This document shows, piece by piece, positions 1 through 7,046 of a stretch of DNA of 9,867 nt. The notes beneath the pieces were generated by a model. The model had not been told where the DNA came from, ran no database searches, and worked only from the letters and a program-made list of their open reading frames with translations. Position 1 is the stretch's first letter; each line of letters opens with the position of its first letter. This stretch comes from Smithella sp. ME-1. GTDB lineage: Bacteria; Desulfobacterota; Syntrophia; Syntrophales; Smithellaceae. The position numbers and the translations under genes were made by a program. The DNA lies in assembly GCA_000495415.1 (NCBI GenBank), contig AWGX01000502.1, forward strand, positions 1-9,867, given 5' to 3'.

Positions 1-69
1 TACTATTGTTGGACTGTTAATAAGTTTTTTGCCCCCGAAATTCGAATTCCGGAATCACCGATAGAAATC

Positions 70-1731
70 TTATCGCCGTTTTCTTTTATTAGCAAAGAAG
101 GCGTTGGTGGCTTTTGCATAGTCACGATTTCGCGCCCGACCGCCGCCTTTTCTAGCGCCTCGGTCGGCATACTCTACCTGAACACGGCGATCCTGATATT
201 TTTCTTTTTTAAGTTTCGCCATCAGAAATTCCGCCGGTTGCGAATCAATCTCAAAAAAAGAACAACTGCGCGTTACTTCAATATTGGAAATACGCAGGTT
301 GGGAATATTAGCCGTTTCCAAAAGATAGGTTTTCAACTTGCGCTCATTAAACTTTTCCATCTGCCCGAGGTTAATAAATAAACGGACAAGACTGCCGCCG
401 CCGGTTCTCGAACCGGAAGTGTTTTTACTGCCGGAAACAGTTTTGCTGTTATCTCTTTTTGTTTCCACGTTGATGTCCGTGGCGTTGCGATAATAGCTTA
501 AAAAGCGGTTAAACTCCGCCGATACAAATTTTTGAATGATCTCTTCCTTGCTGATTCCTTTTAATTGTTCATAAACGGCGGGCAGAAAAACGTCGATATC
601 CTGATGCTGAATTTCGGTGTTTTTTACTTTTTCGATTAAATGCAAAAGTTGCTTTTCACAAACGTCCTTGCCAGTGGGTATTCTCACCTGCTCAAACTTC
701 TTACCGATTTGTTTTTCAATTTGTTTAACGCGAAAAGATTCTTTTAAGCCCACAATGACAATGGAAATTCCGGATTTACCGGCCCGGCCTGTCCGGCCGC
801 TGCGGTGGGTGTAGTTTTCAATATCGTCCGGCAGGTTGTAGTTGATAATATGCGTTAAATTTGTAACGTCGATGCCCCTGGCCGCAACATCCGTTGCCAC
901 CAGCATTTGCAGATTTCTGGTTCTAAAGCGGTTCATGACGCTGTCTCTTTGCGCCTGGGAAAGATCGCCGTGCAAAGCATCCGCGTTATAGCCGTCTTTG
1001 ATCAGCGAATCGGCAACTTCCTGAGTTTCAATTTTCGTCCGGCAAAAAATAATTGCGTAGATATCGGGATAATAATCGGCAATTCTTTTGAGCGCCACAT
1101 ACCTTTCTTTGGCATGCACGACATAATATTGATGCTGAATATTCTCCGCGCCCATGTTTTTGGAACCCACCGTGATTTCCCTGGGCGACTTCATATAACT
1201 TCGGGCAAGCGCTTCAATTTCCCGGGGCATTGTTGCTGAAAATAACAGAACTTTTTTCTGCTCGGGCGTGCCGGATAATATGGCATTCAAATCGTCTTTG
1301 AAGCCCATGTCCAGCATTTCGTCGGCTTCATCCAGCACCAGCCAGTTGATGGCGGACACATTGACTTTTTTCCGCTTGAGCATATCGAGCATGCGGCCCG
1401 GTGTGGCCACGACAATCTGCGCTCCCGCGCCTATCTGCTTTATCTGCGTGAAAATGTTAGCGCCGCCGTAAATCGCCACAATATTCAGATTTTCGATGTG
1501 TTGGGCAAGGCGAGTCAGATCATCCGTTATCTGCAGACAAAGTTCTCTGGTGGGGGCCAGAACCAGCGCCTGCGTTTTTGATGAGTGCGGATCAATTTGC
1601 TGAATAATGGGTATGCCGTATGCGGCCGTTTTACCTGTTCCCGTGTGCGCCAGAGCGACTAAATCTCTGGTATCCTGCAAGAGAAAAGGGATGACTTCCT
1701 GCTGAACAGGCATGGGTATCTCAAACCCCAT
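70..1731 (-). CDS. deaD: DEAD-box ATP-dependent RNA helicase, DeaD/CsdA type
   Basis: Predicted cytoplasmic RNA helicase that unwinds structured RNA, typically in ribosome assembly, mRNA turnover and cold growth. From the first ATG it has 553 residues. Visible motifs in order: Q-motif core GFEIPMPVQ (2-10), Walker A AHTGTGKT (28-35), PTREL (60-64), DEAD (134-137), SAT (165-167), IIFCRTK (227-233), ATDVAARGID (279-288) and HRSGRTGRAG (309-318). Residues about 445-522 look like the DbpA/CsdA RNA-binding fold, followed by a basic tail ending KRKRR, which supports DeaD/CsdA over RhlE. The first ATG (1731) falls inside the Q motif. The frame continues upstream as TTFKELGIDKRILKAITE, which supplies the conserved upstream Phe, so the true start is probably a non-ATG codon near 1803. 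It is transcribed away from the defence operon. No convincing terminator follows it in positions 1-69. Confidence 0.95.
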   Translation of the reverse strand: MGFEIPMPVQQEVIPFLLQDTRDLVALAHTGTGKTAAYGIPIIQQIDPHSSKTQALVLAPTRELCLQITDDLTRLAQHIENLNIVAIYGGANIFTQIKQIGAGAQIVVATPGRMLDMLKRKKVNVSAINWLVLDEADEMLDMGFKDDLNAILSGTPEQKKVLLFSATMPREIEALARSYMKSPREITVGSKNMGAENIQHQYYVVHAKERYVALKRIADYYPDIYAIIFCRTKIETQEVADSLIKDGYNADALHGDLSQAQRDSVMNRFRTRNLQMLVATDVAARGIDVTNLTHIINYNLPDDIENYTHRSGRTGRAGKSGISIVIVGLKESFRVKQIEKQIGKKFEQVRIPTGKDVCEKQLLHLIEKVKNTEIQHQDIDVFLPAVYEQLKGISKEEIIQKFVSAEFNRFLSYYRNATDINVETKRDNSKTVSGSKNTSGSRTGGGSLVRLFINLGQMEKFNERKLKTYLLETANIPNLRISNIEVTRSCSFFEIDSQPAEFLMAKLKKEKYQDRRVQVEYADRGARKGGGRARNRDYAKATNAFFANKRKRR

Positions 1732-1797
1732 TTCCGTTATCGCCTTGAGGATTCTTTTATCGATGCCTAATTCTTTAAATGTCGTGATATTTGTTTT

Positions 1798-1813
1798 TAT
1801 AATTTTGCCTCAC
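1798..1813 (-). promoter_or_regulatory. Probable non-canonical start site (ATT or ATA) and SD of the helicase gene
   Basis: On the minus strand the helicase frame runs back from the ATG at 1731 to an in-frame TGA at 1812-1810. The codons between contain no ATG, GTG or TTG. The only near-start codons close to the frame's beginning are ATT (1803-1801) and ATA (1800-1798). A GTGAGG purine tract at 1813-1808 lies 4 bases before the ATT and 7 before the ATA. AUU is an established natural initiator in infC and pcnB, so an autoregulated rare start is plausible. A sequencing error is the alternative. Confidence 0.5.
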
Positions 1814-1874
1814 TTACTTTTCGAGAGTCTTATTAGAGTAATGTTCAGGTGAACTTTGAGAAAAGATGTAGCTT

Positions 1875-1901
1875 ATTATACGTAATTTACAAAATATTCA
1901 A
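1875..1901 (-). promoter_or_regulatory. Candidate sigma-70 promoter of the helicase gene
   Basis: Minus strand: -35-like TTGAAT (1901-1896), a 15-base spacer and a consensus TATAAT (1880-1875). The short spacer weakens the call. Transcription would start near 1868, leaving a leader of about 65 bases before the likely start at 1803. The leader contains a small inverted repeat, GTTCA/TGAAC (1843-1847/1850-1854). Long leaders are common in cold-induced helicase genes, but nothing here proves such control. Confidence 0.45.
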
Positions 1902-1953
1902 GAAAAGGTTTTTACTATGTTAATGCAATATAATTATCTCATCCTTGCCACCG

Positions 1954-2076
1954 TTATCATGCCGGAGGAATCCAGTCTGTTAACTTCCCGCCCTTGAGGG
2001 CCACGGTGCCCTTTAGGGTAAATCCAGTAACGTACTTGTCATGTCGAACCGCAGGGAGACATCTTGCCCCTGACAC
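1954..2076. repeat. Patch of degenerate dispersed repeats (REP-like)
   Basis: The largest gene-free stretch here (about 1804-2209) holds several palindromic fragments. At 1954-1978, TTATCAT and GAATCCAGTC match both ends of the element at 9831-9861 in inverted orientation, with a shortened middle. At about 1993-2018 two small hairpins lie in tandem: GCCC-TTGA-GGGC and CCC-TTTA-GGG. At 2041-2062 ATGTC and GACAT form an inverted repeat, followed by CTTGCCCCTGACAC. No open frame or RNA gene is recognisable. These look like worn members of high-copy intergenic families. Confidence 0.55.
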
Positions 2077-2085
2077 ATTTAATTC

Positions 2086-2113
2086 TTGCAATATATCCGA
2101 GAAGTTGTATCAT
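2086..2113 (+). promoter_or_regulatory. Weak candidate promoter for the MTase-HerA-NurA operon
   Basis: TTGCAA (2086-2091), a 16-base spacer and TATCAT (2108-2113) form a plausible sigma-70 site about 95 bases before the methyltransferase ATG. The region is AT-rich, so chance matches are likely. I see no controller-protein gene or clear operator palindrome between this site and 2210. Confidence 0.3.
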
Positions 2114-2209
2114 TCGCAAAATTCACATTAAAAATAAGCAAAGATATCAATTACTAATCCAAATAATAAACTTAATGCTTTTTTGTAAATAAAAAGGATT
2201 CTACCGATC

Positions 2210-3196
2210 ATGCCTTCAAGGAAAAAAGAATTTTATAAAACAAAACTCGGCAAATATTATCTTGGTCATTCGGACACCTTACTCGCTAACGAACTTTATA
2301 AAACAGTAAAAGGCAAAGTCCAATTATTATTTACCTCCCCACCCTTTCCTCTTAATAAGAAAAAAAAATATGGCAACCTCAAGGGTGAAGACTATAAGCA
2401 GTGGTTTGCAGGACTGGCAGAATTATTTTCAGACATGCTTGCTGAAGATGGATCAATAGTAATTGAACTAGGCAACGCTTGGGAATCGAAAAGACCTGTA
2501 CAATCATTGCTTCACTTAGAATCATTAATTTCTTTTGTAAGAAATCCCAAGGCGAATCTTAGGCTCTGCCAGCAATTTGTATGTTATAACCCATCACGTC
2601 TTCCTTCACCAGCACAGTGGGTAACAATTGAACGAATACGCACGATTGATAGTTTTACACATGTGTGGTGGATGGCGAAGTCTGATTACCCAAAAGCAAA
2701 CAACAATAATATATTGCGGCCATATAGTGACAGCATGAAAAGTCTCCTTAAAAGAAAATCATTTAATTCGGGGATTCGGCCATCGGAGCATAGAATTAGT
2801 GAAAAAGGTTTTTTAAAAAGACATAAAGGTAGTATTTCGCATAACCTGATAGAGATTGAACCCATTAAGGAAGACAAACCTATTCGCTTGCCAATCAACG
2901 TCTTAAGTATAGCCAATACAAGAGCAAATGACTATTTCATGAAAGCTTGTAAGGAAAAAGGTATTACTCCGCATCCGGCACGCATGCCGTTGGATTTAGC
3001 TGCATATTTCATAGCGTTTTTGACAGAGCCAGGTGACCTAGTATTAGATCCGTTTGCAGGAAGCAATACAACCGGATATTGTGCAGAAAAACTGAACCGT
3101 AGATGGATATCAATAGAAGTAGATAAAGAATATGGAAAACAGTCAGTATATAGATTTAATGATCCCGAATTAAATTCTAAAGTATCATTTAAATAA
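2210..3196 (+). CDS. DNA N4-cytosine methyltransferase, beta class, M.PvuII-like
   Basis: Predicted to transfer a methyl group from S-adenosylmethionine to cytosine N4 in a specific DNA site. It has 328 residues, a normal length for a one-domain type II methylase. Catalytic motif IV is TSPPF (42-46), the form typical of m4C enzymes. SAM-binding motif I is DPFAGSNTTG (280-289), C-terminal to motif IV, which is the beta-class order. HPARMP is at 255-260 and IEVD at 302-305. Several blocks match what I remember of M.PvuII: TSPPF followed by a Lys-rich run and YGN, NPSRLPSP (127-134), VWW (152-154), PYSD.MK (171-177), GSNTTG and WIS.E. That suggests shared ancestry but does not fix the recognition site. 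The ATG at 2210 follows AAAGGA (2193-2198) by 11 bases. It is the first gene of a three-gene operon. No PvuII-like endonuclease or C protein is adjacent. Confidence 0.92.
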   Translation: MPSRKKEFYKTKLGKYYLGHSDTLLANELYKTVKGKVQLLFTSPPFPLNKKKKYGNLKGEDYKQWFAGLAELFSDMLAEDGSIVIELGNAWESKRPVQSLLHLESLISFVRNPKANLRLCQQFVCYNPSRLPSPAQWVTIERIRTIDSFTHVWWMAKSDYPKANNNNILRPYSDSMKSLLKRKSFNSGIRPSEHRISEKGFLKRHKGSISHNLIEIEPIKEDKPIRLPINVLSIANTRANDYFMKACKEKGITPHPARMPLDLAAYFIAFLTEPGDLVLDPFAGSNTTGYCAEKLNRRWISIEVDKEYGKQSVYRFNDPELNSKVSFK

Positions 3197-3210
3197 GGAG
3201 CATAATCATG
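3194..3210 (+). promoter_or_regulatory. Stop codon/SD overlap coupling MTase to HerA
   Basis: The methyltransferase stop TAA (3194-3196) overlaps the Shine-Dalgarno AAGGAG (3195-3200), which sits 7 bases before the ATPase ATG (3208). A ribosome terminating on the first gene is placed to reinitiate on the second. This decides the start and suggests coupled expression. Confidence 0.75.
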
Positions 3211-5205
3211 AGCATAACAAGCGCTATTAAAGATTTAGCAAGTGTAGATATCTTCAGTGATGGTAAAGACCTGACTACGTTTATAGGGCGACCATTCTAC
3301 ATTGATTATGAAAAAGCTAACATTCTTATATGTGATTCTTGGAAGACACGAGTTGGAGGCGTCCCACAGGGTACGTTTCTTCTGGCTTTTTATGAAAATG
3401 AGGAAAAAGTACAAGAAGCGCTTCTTTTGCGAGCTTTAAGGCCAGCAAAGTTACCAACTGACAGTGATGTAATAGGCTCTATGATTGAGTATTACAAAGA
3501 TAATTTAAAAACGGCAGGAAAAGAAAGCCAGCTAGATGATTTTACCCGTTATGAATACAGCTTTTCCGGTCTTGAGTGTAGTATTTTGGGAACATTTTAT
3601 AAAGGATCTGATGGCTCTGTTGATTTTGGAGCAGATGTGGAGAATTTTTATAGCTCACATAATTATAGTGTTTTTAAACCAAAAGATAAAATTCTCGAGT
3701 TTATTGCTAATCTAAGAGATGGCGGCGCAATACCAGGTGGTGACACTGATATTAAAATAGGGAGGGTACGCTATAGTTCCAGTGTACGCTTCCAGGCAAG
3801 CGTGGAAAATGTGCCGGTTTATATAAGCCCTCAGGATTTTCTTGGGAAACGTACTGCTCTTTTTGGTATGACGCGAACGGGAAAATCAAATACGGTTAAG
3901 AAGATTATTCAATCTACTGTTGAAATTAGCAACAAGGCGAAGCACAAGTTAGGTGTACCTATATCAGAGCAAGAAAACAATCAAAGTCCATTTGAGGAGA
4001 ATGGTTTGCCAAAGTATCCAGTTGGCCAAATAATTTTTGATGTCAATGGTGAATATGCTAACGCCAACCTTCAAGATGAAGGCACAGCGATATTCGAACT
4101 CTACAAAGCTAATACAATCCGATATAGCGTGCTAGAAAAGACTGATTTTAAGGTTATGAAGGTAAATTTCTATAACGAGGTACAATCTGGTTTCGAGCTT
4201 ATTAACTCATATTTAAAAGAAGATGATTCCGATTATGTTAAGAGTTTTCTTGCTATAGATTTAAGGGCACCTGAGGATGATACCGATTTTGCAGCCGTGA
4301 CACGGTATGATAGAAAAAAAGCAGCCTATCTATGTATTTTATTTCAGGCAGGGTTCCCTGTGCATTCTGGTTTCAAAGTGAAATTCGAGGGGAATAAAGA
4401 GTTAAATGATCTTGTGCAGGAGGATGGGAAAATTGATCCTTCGAAAGGTATAACATTACAGGATGCAACCAACTGGTTTTCAATTATATGGGACAACTAT
4501 AGCTCTCATGAATATTTCACAAAATATAAAAAGAAAAAAGGGCATGAATGGGCAGATGAGGATTTAAAGGCTTTATTGGTCTTTTTAACAAGAAAAAGTA
4601 AACCGGGCGGAAGCGCAACTGTTAGTGGTTTTAGAAAACTGAGGGGAATAATAAATCTTCATACAAGCTCTACAGAAAAACCTTTTGAACAAGAAATGCT
4701 CGATGCCCTGCGCGCTGGCAAGATTGTGATTGTGGATTTGTCACAGGGTGATCCAACGATACAAGCACTTTATTCAGAGCGTATTTGTAGGAAAATATTT
4801 TATGATTCCATGAAACAATTCATTGAAAATAAGCCTAATAATTTTATCCAATATTATTTTGAAGAGGCCCACAATCTCTTTCCAAAAAAAGACGATAAAG
4901 ATTTAAATCAAATATATAACAGGCTGGCCAAGGAAGGTGCAAAACTCAATCTGGGGATAATATATGCAACACAAGAGGTTAGTTCAATAAGCTCTAATAT
5001 ACTGAAGAACACACAAAATTGGTTTATTGCTCATTTGAATAACGATGATGAATTAAGAGAATTAAAAAAATATTATGACTTTGAAGATTTTACAGATAGC
5101 TTAATCAGATTCAGTTCACGTAATGACAAGGGTTTTGTAAGAATGAAAACATATTCAAATCCTTTTGTAGTACCTGTGCAGATTGATCGATTTACGGTTA
5201 AATAG
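3208..5205 (+). CDS. herA: HerA-like hexameric DNA-translocating ATPase
   Basis: Predicted FtsK/HerA-superfamily motor that pumps double-stranded DNA, normally as a hexamer docked to a NurA nuclease. It has 665 residues. Residues about 20-210 fit the beta-rich HAS-barrel region. Walker A is GMTRTGKSN (220-228). The HerA signature DVNGEY is at 278-283. Walker B is YYFEEAHN (549-556), with the Glu-Glu usual in HerA. The sensor region KEGAK (575-579) leads into YATQE (586-590), followed by SSISSNIL. The span between Walker A and B, about 320 residues, seems long and contains a charged, probably helical insert (about 335-480). The usual HerA REGRK is KEGAK here. The gene is AT-rich, with one sampled line (4201-4260) at 25% G+C. 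It lies between the methylase and the NurA gene with tight spacing. Family assignment is firm; a defence role is inferred. Confidence 0.93.
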   Translation: MSITSAIKDLASVDIFSDGKDLTTFIGRPFYIDYEKANILICDSWKTRVGGVPQGTFLLAFYENEEKVQEALLLRALRPAKLPTDSDVIGSMIEYYKDNLKTAGKESQLDDFTRYEYSFSGLECSILGTFYKGSDGSVDFGADVENFYSSHNYSVFKPKDKILEFIANLRDGGAIPGGDTDIKIGRVRYSSSVRFQASVENVPVYISPQDFLGKRTALFGMTRTGKSNTVKKIIQSTVEISNKAKHKLGVPISEQENNQSPFEENGLPKYPVGQIIFDVNGEYANANLQDEGTAIFELYKANTIRYSVLEKTDFKVMKVNFYNEVQSGFELINSYLKEDDSDYVKSFLAIDLRAPEDDTDFAAVTRYDRKKAAYLCILFQAGFPVHSGFKVKFEGNKELNDLVQEDGKIDPSKGITLQDATNWFSIIWDNYSSHEYFTKYKKKKGHEWADEDLKALLVFLTRKSKPGGSATVSGFRKLRGIINLHTSSTEKPFEQEMLDALRAGKIVIVDLSQGDPTIQALYSERICRKIFYDSMKQFIENKPNNFIQYYFEEAHNLFPKKDDKDLNQIYNRLAKEGAKLNLGIIYATQEVSSISSNILKNTQNWFIAHLNNDDELRELKKYYDFEDFTDSLIRFSSRNDKGFVRMKTYSNPFVVPVQIDRFTVK

Positions 5206-5220
5206 GAGCATTGTGTTATG
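5203..5220 (+). promoter_or_regulatory. Stop codon/SD overlap coupling HerA to NurA
   Basis: The ATPase stop TAG (5203-5205) overlaps AGGAG (5204-5208), which lies 9 bases before the ATG at 5218. Both operon junctions carry AGGAGCA, so the second spacer may have been duplicated or selected for similar coupling. This favours 5218 over the in-frame ATG at 5227. Confidence 0.7.
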
Positions 5221-6564
5221 AGCTACATGAGTAAGTCCGGTAAACGGCCCATGGAATATGCAAGCAAAGCTTCCCATGGGTATATTATAAAAGATGATGT
5301 AGTATGTAAATTTCTTGATGAATGCCAATTACCGAAGAAATCGTCAGATGTAAATATCGATAAAGATTTAAGGCATCTAATAGAACCTATAATAAGCAAT
5401 CCTATCAAACATATTATTGCTGTTGACGGTGGTTACAATGAAGTATTTGTGCAAAAGGAATTCCCGTCTGCTACATTGTCGTTTTTCCAATTTGGTGCTT
5501 TAATTTTCAGTGTTGAAGATTTAGAGGGTATCGCCAAGAAACCTTTTATTGATCCCGAAGATATGCAGAAACTTAAATCAATTGAACGTCAGAAACTAGC
5601 TATTCCAACTAAAAATATAGTTCGCAAGGATACACATGATCTCATCACTTCGGTAAGAAAAACTCTTTACGAATTTTTTATGAGCAACCCAGACAAGGAT
5701 TTGTTCATCGAAACATTAAAATGGTTTATATTTGAAGAATACAATGATCCAAATAATGACTGGTACATCGCACGATGCCCAGCTTCCGATGATTCATCTC
5801 CACATGGTGTTAAAATACAGCGAGATCATCTGACAAAAGATTATACATGTATATGTCCCACTTGTTCAAAAATAGTCTATTTAACCGACGTATTTCGGCT
5901 ACATGAAGTAATTGATAATGAGCAGGGTGCAGGTGGTATTCTTGGATATTTAACGACAACATTGGAGCACTTGCTTCTAGTTCATGTCATTAGAATTATT
6001 TTGAATACTAAAGCTGCATTGTTAAATGAAACATTGTTCATAAAAGATGGACCCCTAGGTTTTTTCGGCCAGACTGCCAATATGCACAAACCTATGCGAA
6101 ATCTTACGAATTATTTAATTAAAAAACACAATTTATATCTCTCTGGTATGGAAAAAAGTGGTGCCTTTGTCGAGCATGCACAAGAAATAGAAAAAAAACT
6201 GACACCAGGCGAATTCTTATTGTTGGATAACGACTACATATATAAATATATAATACCGGGTAAAGCAGACCCCGAAAATCCCTACGCACGCACATCCTAT
6301 TACAGTGCGAAATTATTCTTTAGATCAAGCGATGAAAAGATGTATGTTATTACAGTGCCAGTGCACGATGAGAAAGTAGTATTGAAACCTACAAAGGATA
6401 AATTTCATAATATCAATGCAATTCTTGTAAATGTTGAAAAACTTAAATGCGATATGTATGATAACGCACTGATACCAATTGCATTGGTTAATAAGCTAGT
6501 TTCTTTGTCCAATCATCCAAGCACAGTAATTCTAGAAAAGTTTGCTAAGAGTGGTGTTAAATAA
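5218..6564 (+). CDS. nurA: NurA-domain nuclease with cysteine-rich insert
   Basis: Predicted metal-dependent 5'-3' exo/endonuclease that partners HerA. It has 448 residues, somewhat longer than archaeal NurA as I recall it. NurA hallmarks: the N-terminal HIIAVDGGY (65-73), with Asp70 as the expected metal ligand, then a beta-rich segment, then LFIKDGPLGFFGQ (273-285), with Asp277 as a second ligand. KSGAFVEHA (313-321) and the C-terminal YYSAKLFFRS (361-370) also fit. Residues 187-230 carry Cys187, His204, Cys211, Cys213 and Cys216, then YLTDVFRLHE. This could bind zinc and may contact DNA or HerA. It is the last gene of the operon, directly after herA, and that pairing is itself strong evidence. 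No signal peptide or membrane segment is evident. The only uncertain part is the biological target: phage DNA, plasmids or broken ends. Confidence 0.88.
   Translation: MSYMSKSGKRPMEYASKASHGYIIKDDVVCKFLDECQLPKKSSDVNIDKDLRHLIEPIISNPIKHIIAVDGGYNEVFVQKEFPSATLSFFQFGALIFSVEDLEGIAKKPFIDPEDMQKLKSIERQKLAIPTKNIVRKDTHDLITSVRKTLYEFFMSNPDKDLFIETLKWFIFEEYNDPNNDWYIARCPASDDSSPHGVKIQRDHLTKDYTCICPTCSKIVYLTDVFRLHEVIDNEQGAGGILGYLTTTLEHLLLVHVIRIILNTKAALLNETLFIKDGPLGFFGQTANMHKPMRNLTNYLIKKHNLYLSGMEKSGAFVEHAQEIEKKLTPGEFLLLDNDYIYKYIIPGKADPENPYARTSYYSAKLFFRSSDEKMYVITVPVHDEKVVLKPTKDKFHNINAILVNVEKLKCDMYDNALIPIALVNKLVSLSNHPSTVILEKFAKSGVK
5248..5280 (+). other. Nested hairpin in the first codons of nurA
   Basis: CCCATGG (5248-5254) pairs with CCATGGG (5274-5280). 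Inside lies a second stem, AAGC-AAA-GCTT (5262-5272). The structure starts 30 bases after the nurA ATG. It could slow early translation of the nuclease, or it could be chance. CCATGG is self-complementary, so repeats of it pair easily. Confidence 0.35.
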
Positions 6565-6605
6565 AAATAATGACTTCTCTATTTAAATAATTAAAATGAA
6601 TAATT

Positions 6606-6620
6606 GGGACGGTTCTATTT
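6606..6620. repeat. GACGGTTCTATTT repeat, copy 1
   Basis: GGGACGGTTCTATTT lies 42 bases after nurA. It shares 13 identical bases (6608-6620) with 8418-8430. From general knowledge, motifs of this type occur as high-copy REP elements moved by RAYT transposases in some deltaproteobacteria. No such transposase is present here. Confidence 0.5.
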
Positions 6621-6666
6621 AATGAAACTGCTTATCCGTTACGCATCATTTAAGATATTAGTATTT

Positions 6667-6725
6667 AGGGACAACAGCGCCCTATTTTCCGACTTATAAA
6701 AAATACTGGATTCCCCGGTCAGGAG
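6667..6725. repeat. Composite REP-like element, copy A
   Basis: Two parts: AGGGACAACAGCGCCCT (6667-6683), a small stem with AGGG/CCCT ends, and then ACTGGATTCCCCGGTCAGGA (6705-6724). The same two parts recur in the same order and orientation at 9807-9850 (AGGGACAGTGCCC, then ACTGGATTCCCGATCAGG). This copy has lost the second arm of the terminal hairpin. Confidence 0.55.
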
Positions 6726-6730
6726 ACTGT

Positions 6731-6800
6731 GTCGCAATGTCTTTGCGAGCGAATGAAAAGAGCGAAGCAATCTCGTAAGTAGTTGATTGTATTAGATTGC
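6731..6800. repeat. Palindromic intergenic repeat with GCGAAGCAATCTCG motif
   Basis: CGCAA-TGTCT-TTGCG forms a tight hairpin (6733-6747). GCAATCT (6767-6773) is inverted at AGATTGC (6794-6800). The GCGAGCG...GAGCGAAGCAATCTCG content resembles a very common intergenic repeat of deltaproteobacterial genomes, recalled and not searched. The rest of the 6565-7046 spacer holds only repeat fragments, including GGGGGACAGTATGAATTC near 6949. I see no supportable gene in it. Confidence 0.5.
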
Positions 6801-7046
6801 CATGGAAATCCAGGGACACTATACTAGTTTTCAAGTTTTTCCATCCCTTATACCTTCCATCGAGGGCAAAAAGATAATTAGGAAAAGACTGGACTATAGG
6901 AAACGAAAATAAAGGGGTCTCCTCTTGGCTCATGTTTGGGGGACAGTATGAATTCGGGGGACTGACCCTATGATGCTTTCGAATGAGCCATGTTCATCAG
7001 GAAGAGATTTAATTAGTATTGACACTGCCCTGCCTGGAGTGCAAAA

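Noticed and set aside
35..52. Near-palindrome CCGAAATT-CG-AATTCCGG after the helicase gene as a terminator
   Set aside because: It has almost no loop, one mismatch and no T-run on the helicase strand, so it does not look like an intrinsic terminator.
1954..2076. Repeated hairpins considered as a CRISPR array or tRNA-like structure
   Set aside because: There are no evenly spaced identical repeats, no cas genes, and no cloverleaf or TTCGA-type arm with matching stems.
6694..6933. 79-residue minus-strand open frame in the spacer after nurA
   Set aside because: Most of it is translated from palindromic repeat sequence (6705-6800), it has no recognisable domain, and I see no convincing ribosome site. 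Probably non-coding.
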